Shown: positions 26,130-36,644, numbered from the stretch's first letter. The stretch: DNA of 43,793 nt from Desulfobacterales bacterium (GCA_015231595.1 JADGBH010000037.1:1-43793); one strand, 5' to 3'. Made by a program: numbers and translations. The notes: generated from the letters alone by a model not told the origin.

Positions 26130-26390
26130 GGGTGTGTCCCATCTTTTACACATAACAGGAATGACACGTCAGATATACAGTATTTTGGATTTATCGTCAT
26201 TCCGGGGAAAGTCAGAAAATCGTTTAGATTTTCTGACTTTAACCCGGAATCCAGAGAATATGACGACGTTATTCTGGATTCCGGATTAAAATTGAAAAAT
26301 ATTCATTTTTCAATTTTTTCCGGAATGACGACCTACGACGTTTAGTTCCTAAAAAATTTTATGCCTTTGTGTAAAAGGTGGGACACACCC
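26130..26390. mobile_element. MITE-like element with 23-bp inverted ends and 7-bp target duplication
   Basis: The ends are 23-bp inverted repeats (26130-26152 and 26368-26390, one mismatch, beginning GGGTGTGTCCC). TTTAGAT flanks both sides (26123-26129 and 26392-26398), as a target-site duplication would, with one extra G on the right. Length is 261 bases and it encodes no protein. Inside are two nested hairpins: CGTCATTCCGG...CCCGGAATCCAG (26190s-26250) and CTGGATTCCGG...CCGGAATGACG (26274-26333). The left end lies 20 bases before the start of the 1006-residue gene. Confidence 0.8.
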
Positions 26391-26452
26391 GTTTAGATAA
26401 TAATAAAAAATGACATACCATTATCATTTTAAGTAATAAAATTTTCTATCTC

Positions 26453-26474
26453 CAATAATTTTAGCCTTAGTCAT
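26453..26474. repeat. 22-bp direct repeat, copy 2
   Basis: Exact copy of 23023-23044, in the same orientation, ending 6 bases before the dacB stop. Confidence 0.75.
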
Positions 26475-26479
26475 CTGAA

Positions 26480-27694
26480 TTACATGTCATATAATAATTG
26501 TTTCATAATCTTATTTGTGCTTTTAGAAGATGTATTGACCATCACAACAAACATATATAAAGAGCCTTTGCTATCCTCAATATATCCTGCCCTTGTACTG
26601 ACATTAGATAAAGTTCCAGTTTTATAATATTCTTGTCCATCGTGCCTTAAAAGCTGATAATAAGGCTTAAACGCAATTAAAACTTTTAGCATATTTGCAG
26701 GTGAAATTAGATTTTCTCTTGAAAGACCAGAGCCTTCAGAAATTTCAATATCATTTATTTTAAGCTGCTCTTTGGCAAAAGTTTTTGCAACATTAACTCC
26801 TTTTTCAAGTGTAGCTGGGCTACCGCATATTTTTACACCTATCGACAAAAAAAGCTGATTCGCGATAAAATTATTTGAGTATTTTAACATACGGAAAATT
26901 GTTTCTTCTAATGAAAAAATAGAATTGTATTTATATATAAGCTTAAAATCGCTATTTAATAAACCATCAATTATTTTACCTTTTAACTTTATTCCATAGG
27001 ATTCAAGAAAATATTTGAACATGTATCCTGCATATTGATTTGTTTGACTCTTTTTTAAAAGGATTCTTCCAGATTTAAGCTTTGATTCTTTTATCCTTTT
27101 TATAGTAACCGGAAGTAAAGGAGTTTGAGGTTCTGCGCTAATATATTTGCCTTTTTTATCTTTTTTGAAAGATACGCTATTGAAATTAACACAAAGAGCA
27201 CCAACAGGTGCATCATAAGGTTCAAAAGATGTTCCCGCTCCCGGTATTAAAATTGATGTATCAAAATATGAATTATCAATAATAATATCGTTGATGTTTT
27301 TTAACTTTTTAGAAAGCTCCTTCGCTATTTCTGATATTACTTCAGAAATCAACAAAGGGTCTCCGTAACCTTTAATAAGAAGATTATTTTTAGAATCAAT
27401 ATAAAATTCAGTGCGGAATCTAAATTCAGGTTCTAAATGATGAATCGCAAGCATAGCTGTAAACATTTTTAAAATGGATGCCGGCACTAATTTATTTTCA
27501 GCATTTTTTGAATATATTATTTTACCATAGCTGTCTGCGACTAAAATTGCATCTTTTGCGCCAATAAGCTTATCTAAATTTGATAGCTTGCTGCAATTAC
27601 CTTTAAAAGGATAAAAAATAAGCGCTACCGCTAAAAAAGAATAAAAAACAAAACATTTACTTGCTTTCCACCATAAATGTAACAGGTCCATCAT
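26480..27694 (-). CDS. dacB: D-alanyl-D-alanine carboxypeptidase/endopeptidase (PBP4, S13)
   Basis: The 404-residue penicillin-binding protein cleaves D-Ala-D-Ala or cross-links in periplasmic murein. Motifs: SxxK in [11 protein letters not shown] (Ser73, Lys76), SxN in [11 protein letters not shown], and KTG in [20 protein letters not shown] signal peptide (about 12-32) precedes. The extended domain between the first two motifs is about 170 residues, shorter than in E. coli DacB (477 aa). The start at 27694 lies 38 bases inside dtd; GGAGG sits 12 bases upstream and no later start keeps the signal peptide intact. Confidence 0.9.
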   Translation of the reverse strand: MMDLLHLWWKASKCFVFYSFLAVALIFYPFKGNCSKLSNLDKLIGAKDAILVADSYGKIIYSKNAENKLVPASILKMFTAMLAIHHLEPEFRFRTEFYIDSKNNLLIKGYGDPLLISEVISEIAKELSKKLKNINDIIIDNSYFDTSILIPGAGTSFEPYDAPVGALCVNFNSVSFKKDKKGKYISAEPQTPLLPVTIKRIKESKLKSGRILLKKSQTNQYAGYMFKYFLESYGIKLKGKIIDGLLNSDFKLIYKYNSIFSLEETIFRMLKYSNNFIANQLFLSIGVKICGSPATLEKGVNVAKTFAKEQLKINDIEISEGSGLSRENLISPANMLKVLIAFKPYYQLLRHDGQEYYKTGTLSNVSTRAGYIEDSKGSLYMFVVMVNTSSKSTNKIMKQLLYDM

Positions 27695-28097
27695 TGATTA
27701 AAGATACCTCCATCATTGCTCTAAATTTGCCGGTTTCTACTTTTATTCCCAGATTTCTAACTTTTTCAACAAAATATTCATATAATTCATTTGCTTTTTC
27801 AGGAGGCGCAGCGTCAGTAAAAGAAGGTCGCCTTCCTTTTTTGCATTCTCCAAAAAGTGTAAATTGAGAAACAACTAACATTTCAAATCCTAAATTTATA
27901 AGGGATTCATTCATTTTTCCATTACTGTCTTCAAAAATTCTTAAATTAGAAATTTTTTCAACAAGATAATCAGCATCGGATTTAGAATCATTTTGGCCTA
28001 CTCCGAGAAAGACCAATAATCCTCTATCTATTGAGCCTATAACAATTTCATCAACTAAAACTTGACTCGTTTTGACTCTTTGTATTAATGCTTTCAT
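27657..28097 (-). CDS. dtd: D-aminoacyl-tRNA deacylase
   Basis: The 146-residue protein removes D-amino acids (and Gly mischarged on tRNA-Ala) from tRNA. Both family motifs are intact: SQFTLFGE around residue 77 and the trans-acting [11 protein letters not shown] near the C-terminus. Length is typical (145). It overlaps the rarA stop by ATGA and overlaps dacB by 38 bases, as part of the der-rarA-dtd-dacB operon. Confidence 0.97.
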   Translation of the reverse strand: MKALIQRVKTSQVLVDEIVIGSIDRGLLVFLGVGQNDSKSDADYLVEKISNLRIFEDSNGKMNESLINLGFEMLVVSQFTLFGECKKGRRPSFTDAAPPEKANELYEYFVEKVRNLGIKVETGKFRAMMEVSLINDGPVTFMVESK

Positions 28098-29461
28098 GTT
28101 TGCTTTGCCTGTTTTTTAGCTTTTTCTTTTATTTCGCGCCATTTATCAAGCCTTTGCTTTATGGTCTGCTCATAGCCTCTGTTTGTAGGGTGATAAAAAT
28201 ATTGTCCAGAAATTTTTTCTGGAAGATATTCCTGCACACTATAGGCATCTTTATGATCATGAGAATATTGATAACCTTTTCCATAGCCCATTTCTTCCAT
28301 AAGCTTTGTAGGTGCATTTCTTATATGCATAGGAACAGGAAGAGATCCTGTTCCCTTTATAAGCTCTTTAACTTTTTTATATGCCGTATATATACTATTA
28401 CTTTTCGGAGCTGTTGCAAGATAAACTGCAGCCTGGCAAAGGGCAAGTTCTCCTTCAGGAATGCCTAAAAAATTAAATGATTCCATAGAATTAATTGCAA
28501 CAGAAAGGGCAAAAGGATCGGCATTTCCAATATCCTCAGAAGCAAATCTTACCATTCTTCTTGCAATATAAAGAGGATCTTCTCCCCCCTCAATCATACG
28601 GACAAGCCAGTAAAGAGCCGCATCAGGATCACTCCCCCTTAAACTTTTATGAAAAGCAGATATAATATTATAATGTTCTTCTCCAGCTTTATCATATAAA
28701 AGAGCTTTTTGCTGAAGGGATTGCTCTATATCATCTAAAGATACAAATATCTTAGAATCTGAATTTTGAGGATTTTGTTTCTGCATGACAAAGGATACAG
28801 CAAGTTCAAGGCCATTCAAAACGGTTCTCGCATCTCCATCAGCTATTGATACAAGATGATTTAGCACATCAATGGACAATTCAATATCAATATTTCCTAA
28901 TCCATTTTCTTTATCTTTTAATGCCCTATCAATTATTTTTTCTAAATCGTTATTAGAAAGAGGATACAATCGTATAACTCTGCACCTTGATAATAAAGCT
29001 GATATTACTTCAAATGATGGATTTTCAGTTGTAGCTCCTATAAGGGTTATAAGACCGCTTTCAACATGGTGAAGAAAAGCATCTTGTTGAGCCTTATTAA
29101 ATCTATGAATTTCATCTACGAATAATATTGTCCTTTTTTCATAAAAATTCCATTGCTTGTTTGCTTCTTGTATTACTTCCTTTATTTCTTTTACGCCAGC
29201 AAGAACCGCAGAAAAATGGCAAAAATAAGATTTTGTTTCAGAAGCGATGGTCTTTGCGAGAGTTGTTTTTCCACAACCTGGAGGTCCCCAAAGAATCATT
29301 GAAAATAGAGCATCATTAGCTATAGCTTTTTTTAAAACACCTTCAACTCCAATGATATGCTCCTGGCCAATAAATTCATCAAGATGTTTAGGCCTCATTT
29401 TTTCGGCAAGGGGCTGGTGTCTTTTTGCGGTTTGTTTTCCTTTATATTCAAATAAATCCAC
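28094..29461 (-). CDS. rarA: Replication-associated recombination protein A (AAA ATPase)
   Basis: The 455-residue MgsA/RarA homologue acts at stalled replication forks and is related to clamp-loader subunits. Visible: Walker [15 protein letters not shown], Walker [17 protein letters not shown], sensor 1 [13 protein letters not shown], arginine finger SRCRV, and the family helix [27 protein letters not shown]. The start is GTG 29461 with TAGGTAG upstream. It follows der after 49 bases and overlaps dtd. Confidence 0.96.
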   Translation of the reverse strand: MDLFEYKGKQTAKRHQPLAEKMRPKHLDEFIGQEHIIGVEGVLKKAIANDALFSMILWGPPGCGKTTLAKTIASETKSYFCHFSAVLAGVKEIKEVIQEANKQWNFYEKRTILFVDEIHRFNKAQQDAFLHHVESGLITLIGATTENPSFEVISALLSRCRVIRLYPLSNNDLEKIIDRALKDKENGLGNIDIELSIDVLNHLVSIADGDARTVLNGLELAVSFVMQKQNPQNSDSKIFVSLDDIEQSLQQKALLYDKAGEEHYNIISAFHKSLRGSDPDAALYWLVRMIEGGEDPLYIARRMVRFASEDIGNADPFALSVAINSMESFNFLGIPEGELALCQAAVYLATAPKSNSIYTAYKKVKELIKGTGSLPVPMHIRNAPTKLMEEMGYGKGYQYSHDHKDAYSVQEYLPEKISGQYFYHPTNRGYEQTIKQRLDKWREIKEKAKKQAKQT

Positions 29462-29510
29462 TGTAATAATCTACCTATATTCGTAGAGAATACGTTGCTT
29501 TCAAATTGCC

Positions 29511-30839
29511 TTACGTTTTATTGCTTGTTCTTTGTCTAAAAAATATACGTATAGGAGTTTTATCAAGGCCGCTTTGCTCTCTAATTTGATTAACTAAATA
29601 TCGCTCATAAGAAAAATGAATTGATTCTGGATAATTGGAAAAACACACAAAAGTAGGCGGTTTTACAGAAGTTTGAGATGAAAAATAAACTTTTATTCGT
29701 TTTCCTTTAACCATAGGAGGCTGAGTTGATTCCAAAGCATGTTCAAATATTTTATTTACTTGGCTAGTAGATATCCGAGTTGAATATTGCTTATAAATTT
29801 CATTAACAACAGGAAAAATTTTCAGGATTCTTTTGCCGGTTAACGCTGAAACTGTAAGCATTGGAGCAAACTGAAGAAATTTGGCTTCATATCTTATTTT
29901 TTCAAAAAATTCTTTTTCAGCTTTCCCATCTTTTTCAATTAAATCCCATTTATTTATTAAAAATATACAAGCTCTCCCTCTTTCAAAAGCGTATCCAGCT
30001 ATTTTGATGTCCTGGTCAGAAACTCCTTGTTCAGCGTCCAAAACAATAAGGGCAATATGACATCTTTCAAGACTTGTTAAAGCTTTAATTATAGAAAATT
30101 TCTCAAGTTTTTCAGAAACCTTTGATTTTTTTCTAATTCCAGCAGTATCTATTAATAGATATTTTTGCCCATCTATTTCAAATAAACTATCTATGGAATC
30201 CCTTGTTGTTCCAGGAATATCACTTACAAGCATTCTTTTTTTATTAAGAATTTTATTAACTATAGAAGATTTCCCTACATTTGGTCTTCCTACAATAGCA
30301 ATTTTTATGATATTTTCATATTCATCACTTTCTTTGTAATTGTCTAAAGGGAAAGTTTTTATTATTTCATCAAGGAGGTCATAAATTCCATGTCCATGCT
30401 CTGCTGATATAGAGTATAATTTTTCTATCCCGAGCTGATGATAATCATAAATATTGTCTTCATGCTTAAAGCAGTCAATCTTGTTTACCACAAAAAATAT
30501 AGGTTTAGATGCGCCTCTGAGCATATTAGCTATATCAAAATCAAAAGGAGATAGACCATTTTTACCATCAAAAAGGGCTATTATAACATCGGATTCTTCT
30601 ACCGCTTGTTTTACTAAAATTTTAATATCATCAGAAAAAGCATCTCCATCTTTTTCTATAAAACCGCCTGTGTCAATAAGAGTAAATTCGATATCATCCC
30701 ATTTTGCATCAGCATAGTGACTATCCCTTGTAACGCCAGGTATATCATCTACAATTGCATCACGTTTTTTTGTTATACGGTTAAACAGAGTGGATTTACC
30801 AACATTCGGTCGTCCTACTATAGCTACAATCGGTTTCAT
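29511..30839 (-). CDS. der: Ribosome-assembly GTPase Der (EngA)
   Basis: The 442-residue protein has two tandem GTPase domains followed by a KH-like domain and is required for 50S ribosome assembly. G1 motifs GRPNVGKST (residue 8) and GRPNVGKSS (about 183), G3 DTGG and DTAG, G4 NKID and NKWD are all present, as are the switch segments DIPGVTRD and DIPGTTRD. The end (TPIRIFFRQR) is the classic Der C-terminus. GGAG precedes the ATG; it heads the operon. Confidence 0.98.
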   Translation of the reverse strand: MKPIVAIVGRPNVGKSTLFNRITKKRDAIVDDIPGVTRDSHYADAKWDDIEFTLIDTGGFIEKDGDAFSDDIKILVKQAVEESDVIIALFDGKNGLSPFDFDIANMLRGASKPIFFVVNKIDCFKHEDNIYDYHQLGIEKLYSISAEHGHGIYDLLDEIIKTFPLDNYKESDEYENIIKIAIVGRPNVGKSSIVNKILNKKRMLVSDIPGTTRDSIDSLFEIDGQKYLLIDTAGIRKKSKVSEKLEKFSIIKALTSLERCHIALIVLDAEQGVSDQDIKIAGYAFERGRACIFLINKWDLIEKDGKAEKEFFEKIRYEAKFLQFAPMLTVSALTGKRILKIFPVVNEIYKQYSTRISTSQVNKIFEHALESTQPPMVKGKRIKVYFSSQTSVKPPTFVCFSNYPESIHFSYERYLVNQIREQSGLDKTPIRIFFRQRTSNKT

Positions 30840-31197
30840 ATAATCTCCAAAAATTCTTAATTTAAAATCACCAACATAAATTTATTATGAGGTGAAAAGT
30901 GAAAAGACATTTGAAAAAATATTAATGTAGTTTAAGGCTGTTGTCAAATTTAAGCTTATTTATATTCAAGATACCATAATAAAAAAGAAGTTTGAATTAA
31001 TAGAAATGATATGCTATAGCAATCCCTTTGATATGCGTCACATCTGAATTTAATTAAAGTATAAAATATTATTTTATTTACTTTTATTTGAAAGCTAATA
31101 ATATTTTAATACTTTTAATGTTTATTAAGCTTTATTGAAGATATTAATTTTATTATGAAGTTTGACGCAAGTTATTAACGTAGATGTGAAAATTTTG

Positions 31198-31241
31198 TTG
31201 ACATTTATAACGCATTGTGTCATAAGAGACAAAAATTTTGT
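31198..31241 (+). promoter_or_regulatory. Porin promoter with adjacent palindrome
   Basis: TTGACA (31198-31203), 17-base spacer, CATAAG (31221-31226). Immediately downstream ACAAAA-A-TTTTGT (31229-31241) forms a palindrome at about the start of transcription and may be an operator. A 5' untranslated region of about 150 bases follows. The rest of 30840-31389 is AT-rich with no other signal seen. Confidence 0.55.
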
Positions 31242-31389
31242 TTCTTACAATAAATAAAAATAGATAAGAAAGGTGGTGATTTTTTAAGGCGTAAACAGCA
31301 ATGAATTCAATTTATTAATTAGGAAAGAAGAATAACCCGTAATAATTTAATAAAAATTAGCTATTTTTTTTAACGGTTAGGAGGAGAAA

Positions 31390-32610
31390 ATGAAAAAAAT
31401 TTTCGTATTGGGTTTAACAGTTTTATTGGCAGTTATGATTGCAATTCCAGCAAGTGCCCTTGAAAGCAAATTCGGTGGCTATTGGAGAACCAGAGCTTAT
31501 ACATATAAGGATCTTACTGGAGAAGATAGTGGTTCGTCAGATTTGGCTCAAACAGACACAAGAACAAGGCTTTATTATACAGCTATCCTAAATGAAAATT
31601 TAAAACTTGTAAACAAATTTGAAATGGACGCTGTTTTTGGCCCAAGTACCTCTTATGGAGACATTGGAGCTGACGGAATTAACGTAGAAGTAAAAAATAC
31701 TTATGCGGACTTTAATATAGGCCAAGTAAACTTCAAAATAGGAGCTCAAGGTGGAGAAGTTGCAAGAGCTTTCCTTTTTTGTGATGATTTCTCAGGAGCT
31801 ACCATTACCTTTAAAAGTGACACATTCACAGTTCCAGTGATGTGGATAAAAAGAGCTGAAGGCGGATCTGGTAAAGATGCTAATGATCAGGATGTTGATT
31901 ATTTAGTTATTTCTCCAAATTTAAAACTTAATGAAAACATGACAATTAATCCATTCATTTTTATAGGCTCATCATCTGATTATAGTTTAATTAATCCTGC
32001 AGTAAAAGACTTTACAGCTTACTATATAGGCGTTAGCGCTGATATGAAGATGGATCCAGCTTCTGTATGGTTTACAGGCATATATGAAGGTGGAAAAATG
32101 GATTTTCAAGCTGGCGGAGATGTTAAAACATCTGCATATTTAGTAGCAGTAGGTGGAGATATGAATCTCGGAATGGCTGGAGTTCATGGACAAGTATTCT
32201 ATGCAACAGGCCAAGACGATAATGAAACAGATATAACTGCTTTTACACTTCCTAAAGGAGCAAGTTACTACTGGGCAGAACTTATGGGTTATGGAACAAT
32301 TGATGTAGCATTATCAAACAATACTCCTGGTGACCAAATAACAAACATTATGGCAGTTAATGTTGGTGTAAGCGCAAGCCCAATGGATAAATTAACTGTA
32401 GGTGCAGATATATGGTATGCATCTCTTGCGGAAGGTGATGATAAACCTCTTGGAACAGAAATTGACCTTTCATTAAAGTATGAACTTGTTCAAAATTTAA
32501 ATCTTGATGTTGTAGTTGCTTATCTTTTAGCAGGCGATGCAACAACAGAAAAAGCTTCTAACGATGCAAATCCATTAGAAGTTGGTGCTCAATTATCACT
32601 TAAATTCTAA
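31390..32610 (+). CDS. Outer-membrane beta-barrel porin
   Basis: The 406-residue protein has a signal peptide (MKKIFVLGLTVLLAVMIAIP, cut after ASA), alternating amphipathic strands throughout (for example GGYWRTRAYTYKD, LKLVNKFEMDAVF, DKLTVGADIWYAS) and a C-terminal strand LEVGAQLSLKF ending in Phe, which is the BAM recognition signature. It resembles the deltaproteobacterial porin family. GAGGAG precedes the ATG and a strong terminator follows, so it is a single-gene, probably abundant transcript. The transported solutes are unknown. Confidence 0.88.
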   Translation: MKKIFVLGLTVLLAVMIAIPASALESKFGGYWRTRAYTYKDLTGEDSGSSDLAQTDTRTRLYYTAILNENLKLVNKFEMDAVFGPSTSYGDIGADGINVEVKNTYADFNIGQVNFKIGAQGGEVARAFLFCDDFSGATITFKSDTFTVPVMWIKRAEGGSGKDANDQDVDYLVISPNLKLNENMTINPFIFIGSSSDYSLINPAVKDFTAYYIGVSADMKMDPASVWFTGIYEGGKMDFQAGGDVKTSAYLVAVGGDMNLGMAGVHGQVFYATGQDDNETDITAFTLPKGASYYWAELMGYGTIDVALSNNTPGDQITNIMAVNVGVSASPMDKLTVGADIWYASLAEGDDKPLGTEIDLSLKYELVQNLNLDVVVAYLLAGDATTEKASNDANPLEVGAQLSLKF

Positions 32611-32635
32611 AAATTTTGAATTAAAAATAATTATA

Positions 32636-32672
32636 AAAAGGGCGGAAAGAGACAATCTTTCCGCCCTTTTTT
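32636..32672. terminator. Strong rho-independent terminator
   Basis: GGGCGGAAAGA (32640-32650), loop GACAA, TCTTTCCGCCC (32656-32666), with AAAA before and TTTTTT after. It is 30 bases after the porin stop. Confidence 0.95.
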
Positions 32673-32724
32673 GTTGCCCAATTTCATAATTATAATACAA
32701 ATAAGAATTCAATCAATTCTGTAT

Positions 32725-32758
32725 ATTCTATAATTTTGAAAATTCTATAATTTTGAAA
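32725..32758. repeat. 17-bp tandem duplication
   Basis: ATTCTATAATTTTGAAA occurs twice back to back (32725-32741, 32742-32758), with a partial third copy. It lies between the porin terminator and the convergent secreted-protein gene; no function seen. Confidence 0.85.
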
Positions 32759-32809
32759 ATTCTGATTCAGACAATTACACTACTGACCGATGCAATTTAA
32801 TCATTTAAA

Positions 32810-34276
32810 TTAATTAATCTGCCAAACTATTATAAAGCTATATTCTTTATTAAACAAAATACCTTCATTGTTAACATTCGAAATTACAAGCTCGTCAAAT
32901 CCATCATTATTGACATCCCCAACAAAATAATCACTTATATATCCAGAAATTTCGTCTGTTTTCCATTTTTGTTTGAAACCAGTCTGATTCCAGCCCAAAC
33001 ATTCCACATAGCCATTTGAAAAGCTTCTAAATCTTGAAAAAACTCGGCTCGCGGTATCAATATTTTTTACTATGATTAATTCATTCTTATTTTTTTCTTT
33101 TGAATTTTTAACAAATATTCTGTGAGGTATATATTCAAACAAAGATTCATCTAACTTAGCTTTCTTTTTTACATCTATTAAAACCCTGCCGCCTCCATAT
33201 TTTTCAGAACTTTTCCATTCAATATCGCCATTTTGCTTAATAATTTTAATGTAATCGTTTTTTTCAAATCGAATCACCATATTTTGACTATTATTCAAAA
33301 CGTCTCCATAAATAAAATTAAATATATCCGTTTTTTTAGGTAGATTAAGCTCTTTTGCCTCCTTATATTTTCCTTGTTCCCAAATTAGTTCATAAACTCC
33401 TCCAAAAAAAATATCATCCATGCCTAATTTTTGAGCTACAAGCATTTTTTTATTTATCGTTCTAAGATAAATATTAGATTCAGTTGAAATTAAGACAAGT
33501 CCATCATTTACCCATTCAAAAATAAAAGACTTAAGGCTTTCTTTACTTTTATTAAAACAAGAGACAAATATTTCTGCCTTATTATTTCCATTTATATCCG
33601 CAGAATCCAGCCATATAATTTTACTATATTTATCCGGTGATATCTCAAAAATTTTTTCTAATTTACCATTGGACAGTTTATTAACAAATATAGTGTTATC
33701 ATTTGCCAGTATTAATTCATTACTTTTGTCACCATCTACATCGCTAATAGAAAGTCTTTCTATATTTCCAATAAATTTTTCACTTTTCCACAGAAAAGAT
33801 AAGACTTCCTGTTTTTTTTCAAAACTATTTGGTTCTGATTCTTGAATTAATATATTTTTTATATCCCCTGCAAACGCATCAATATGGGAAATAATTTCAC
33901 CTTTATCTGAACCAATTTTATTAAATCTAAGCAAAACCTTATTATTTACTGTATCAATAAATTTGCCATCAGTGCTTATAGTATTGCCAAGCGCAGTTAT
34001 TGTTCCAATAATAGCAAAATGAGCTGATTTTTCTGATGCAACTTGAAGTATACTCTCGTTTGTATTTACACTATCAAGCGCAATCAATTTTATAAATTCT
34101 GAAGAAAGTCTTGATTCAAACATATCAAAAATGGACTTATTCATGAAAGAGAGATCAAACTCAGAATTAATAGTGAATGGAAAAACAAGTATCGTTCTTT
34201 CATCCGCTTTTACGGTGTTTAACCACAAAAAAAATATAACAAAAAAAATGCTAAATGACTGTAATAATTTTTTCAT
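32810..34276 (-). CDS. Secreted FG-GAP/VCBS repeat-like protein
   Basis: The 488-residue protein has a signal peptide (to about residue 24, VKA/DE). Residues 28-140 look like a TolB-N/FlgO-type domain (ILVFPF, IFDMFESRLSSEFIKLI, SAHFAIIGTITALG). The rest carries FG-GAP-like Ca-binding segments: DVDGDKSNELIL, DINGNNKAEIFV and DVNNDGFDELVI. It probably folds as a beta-propeller in the periplasm or outside. It follows the dynamin-like gene after 44 bases, but co-transcription is not certain. Confidence 0.75.
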   Translation of the reverse strand: MKKLLQSFSIFFVIFFLWLNTVKADERTILVFPFTINSEFDLSFMNKSIFDMFESRLSSEFIKLIALDSVNTNESILQVASEKSAHFAIIGTITALGNTISTDGKFIDTVNNKVLLRFNKIGSDKGEIISHIDAFAGDIKNILIQESEPNSFEKKQEVLSFLWKSEKFIGNIERLSISDVDGDKSNELILANDNTIFVNKLSNGKLEKIFEISPDKYSKIIWLDSADINGNNKAEIFVSCFNKSKESLKSFIFEWVNDGLVLISTESNIYLRTINKKMLVAQKLGMDDIFFGGVYELIWEQGKYKEAKELNLPKKTDIFNFIYGDVLNNSQNMVIRFEKNDYIKIIKQNGDIEWKSSEKYGGGRVLIDVKKKAKLDESLFEYIPHRIFVKNSKEKNKNELIIVKNIDTASRVFSRFRSFSNGYVECLGWNQTGFKQKWKTDEISGYISDYFVGDVNNDGFDELVISNVNNEGILFNKEYSFIIVWQIN

Positions 34277-34320
34277 AATAATGCTCTCATGTATTTGATA
34301 AAATTAAAGGTGCCAAAAAA

Positions 34321-36519
34321 TTATAAACTAATGGATTCTTTAATATTTTTGCATATTGTTTCATTCCTATTTAAGGCTTCAATTATTTCTTTTTTACTAA
34401 ATTCTGTTTTGTTCATGATATAGGATAATTTATCAAGATCTGCTGTGTATGCTGAAAAATGGCTCGTCAATCCTTCATAAAGATAGTCAGATACAGAATC
34501 TACAAATTTTAATGCGTATTGAAATTTTACGTTTTCTTTATAATCTGTTATGAAAAACTTGATTGAATTTATCGTTTCTTTTTTGATTTTAACGATTGAC
34601 GCGTCTAATGCGTTTGTTTTATTTGTTTGATCGTCAGTCTCCTGTTTTTTAAACATTTTTTTTAAAAATTTTGTTATAGAATAAAAACTAAACTGCATTA
34701 TAGCTTCAGCTTTCATTTTAGTGTTATAGTTAATCATCATGGAAGCATGCGGTATTTTGAGTCCATATTGCTCCTTAATTATGCTGATTGACGGTGATTG
34801 TAATTGATAGTTCGTTTTATTTATTAAATTTCCGATTCCTCCAATTTCTTTTGAATATTCATAAACAGCATCATTTATCATTGAATCAAAAGTTTTAGTT
34901 ATTTCGTATAGTTCATCTACAACGTGTTGTTCATTTTCTTTTAAAAATGTTATTACTTTTGGCGTTATAGTTTCAGTAATAAAAAAGTCTAATGCCCTTT
35001 TAAATTGTTGAAAAATAATATAAATAGACTGAACAAAATTATCTTTTGAATTATTGAGTTTATCATAGGGCGATTCGTAATTTTTTATAAATTTGACGAT
35101 TTCATCCATAAGAGATTTTGATTTATTAACAAAAAAATTATCTATATCCGATTTCATGTTAGATTTAATTTTTTTTGCAGCTCCATCAAGGGAATTTTTT
35201 ATTATAAGTTTGATTTTATTTATTTTTGCTTGATGCCCATGCACATCTTCTATTGCCCTATTAGCGCTATGTGCATCTTTTTTAATTATGCTTTTAGTTA
35301 TGTGTATCCATTGTAATATTGAAGATATAACTATATTTAATCGCTCAATATGATTCTTGTATAGAATACTTAAACCTTCATTATTAATTTTATTATAAAA
35401 ATAATTTTTAAATTTCTTTGTTTCAATGTTTGAAAAATTAATCATTTCTTCTTCATGTTGCCAATGATTAAGTTTCATTTTGTCCTTTTTGGATAAAAAT
35501 TTTATATTCCCATTAAAAAGATTGTATAAGGCTGAAAATGCATAAATATCGGATAATGGATTAAAAAAAATAAGATCATCCTTTGTTTTTTGAATCAATG
35601 TTTTTAACCCTTTTAGAGACTCGTGTTCGTTTAAATCGCAGTTTATAACAAATATTATGTTTTCACTTACACCCATGTTTTTCATCATGGATAAAAATTT
35701 TATATCAGCGCTTCTAAGTCCGGTTCTACTGCTTATAAGGTAAATAACAAAGTTTGCTGATAAAAGATAATCTTGAATCATTGTTATATGAAGGGGATTG
35801 GTAGAATCACTTCCTTGACAATCGGCTATTTCAACACTGTTTCCAATACTTTCTGATTGTATTTCAAGTTGTATATCTTTTAAATACACGGAAAGAGCAT
35901 CATCTGAAACAAATTCAGTGTGCAGGTTAAAATTATTTTCGTCATATTCTTTTATCGAATTTTTATCTGAAATAATATCTTTAACTTTTTCAAATCCATT
36001 CAGATAAGATATTAATAAAACAATGTTCGGATTTTTTTCTCCATCAATAAACATTTTATTCATTTCTGTTTGGTTTAACGAATTTTGTAACAAATCCCTA
36101 TGATTTTTATTTTTTATATCAAATCCTTCACTATCTGATCGAAAATTAGGGAATAAAATAAGTGCTTGATTAATTTCATTGTTTATCTCTTCCCATGACT
36201 TGCAATAGAGTTTAGCATTAAGTTTTTTGCCGATCCTAACTTTTGTTACAATAGATGTTATTACTCCTGCACCTCGTTTTAAATGATCTCCATTAAACAG
36301 ATAATTAACGAAAGTGCTTTTTCCAGACTTTATTGTTCCTACGATCCCGATTCGTATAATATTTTCATTTAATTGATTATTTATATGTAAGCAGATTTTT
36401 TCCCAAAATTCAAAAACTGAGTCGTAATTTTTATATATGATTTTAATATTTTGTATAACTTGAACAATTTCTCTATTAATTTTTAAGAGTTTGTCTTTTG
36501 TTTCGTTGTTTGAATCCAT
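34321..36519 (-). CDS. Dynamin-like GTPase
   Basis: The 732-residue protein has a G1 loop IVGTIKSGKSTF (about 59-70) and a G2-type Thr in GAGVITSIVTKV. G3 is DCQGSDS, a DxxG form. G4 is INCDLNEHES, which deviates from TKxD. The first 40 residues are helical, and residues 380-730 form long helices with two weakly hydrophobic stretches, as in bacterial dynamin-like proteins that bind and remodel membranes. The gene is very AT-rich and its ribosome binding site is weak. Its partner, if any, is not obvious; many bacterial dynamins come in pairs, but this one is single. Confidence 0.82.
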   Translation of the reverse strand: MDSNNETKDKLLKINREIVQVIQNIKIIYKNYDSVFEFWEKICLHINNQLNENIIRIGIVGTIKSGKSTFVNYLFNGDHLKRGAGVITSIVTKVRIGKKLNAKLYCKSWEEINNEINQALILFPNFRSDSEGFDIKNKNHRDLLQNSLNQTEMNKMFIDGEKNPNIVLLISYLNGFEKVKDIISDKNSIKEYDENNFNLHTEFVSDDALSVYLKDIQLEIQSESIGNSVEIADCQGSDSTNPLHITMIQDYLLSANFVIYLISSRTGLRSADIKFLSMMKNMGVSENIIFVINCDLNEHESLKGLKTLIQKTKDDLIFFNPLSDIYAFSALYNLFNGNIKFLSKKDKMKLNHWQHEEEMINFSNIETKKFKNYFYNKINNEGLSILYKNHIERLNIVISSILQWIHITKSIIKKDAHSANRAIEDVHGHQAKINKIKLIIKNSLDGAAKKIKSNMKSDIDNFFVNKSKSLMDEIVKFIKNYESPYDKLNNSKDNFVQSIYIIFQQFKRALDFFITETITPKVITFLKENEQHVVDELYEITKTFDSMINDAVYEYSKEIGGIGNLINKTNYQLQSPSISIIKEQYGLKIPHASMMINYNTKMKAEAIMQFSFYSITKFLKKMFKKQETDDQTNKTNALDASIVKIKKETINSIKFFITDYKENVKFQYALKFVDSVSDYLYEGLTSHFSAYTADLDKLSYIMNKTEFSKKEIIEALNRNETICKNIKESISL

Positions 36520-36644
36520 ATTTAACCTTATTTTTAGATGATATTAATTATTAGAACTATGCATTAATTTTTGAAAGCTTGTTAATTGTAATAATTTATG
36601 ATATATAAATCTACAAAAATTTTTGATAAAGGGGAATTTATCTT

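Noticed and set aside
26111..26200. N-terminal 30 residues of the long ORF starting at 26200
   Set aside because: These codons are inside or next to the inserted element; the native start is ATG 26110.
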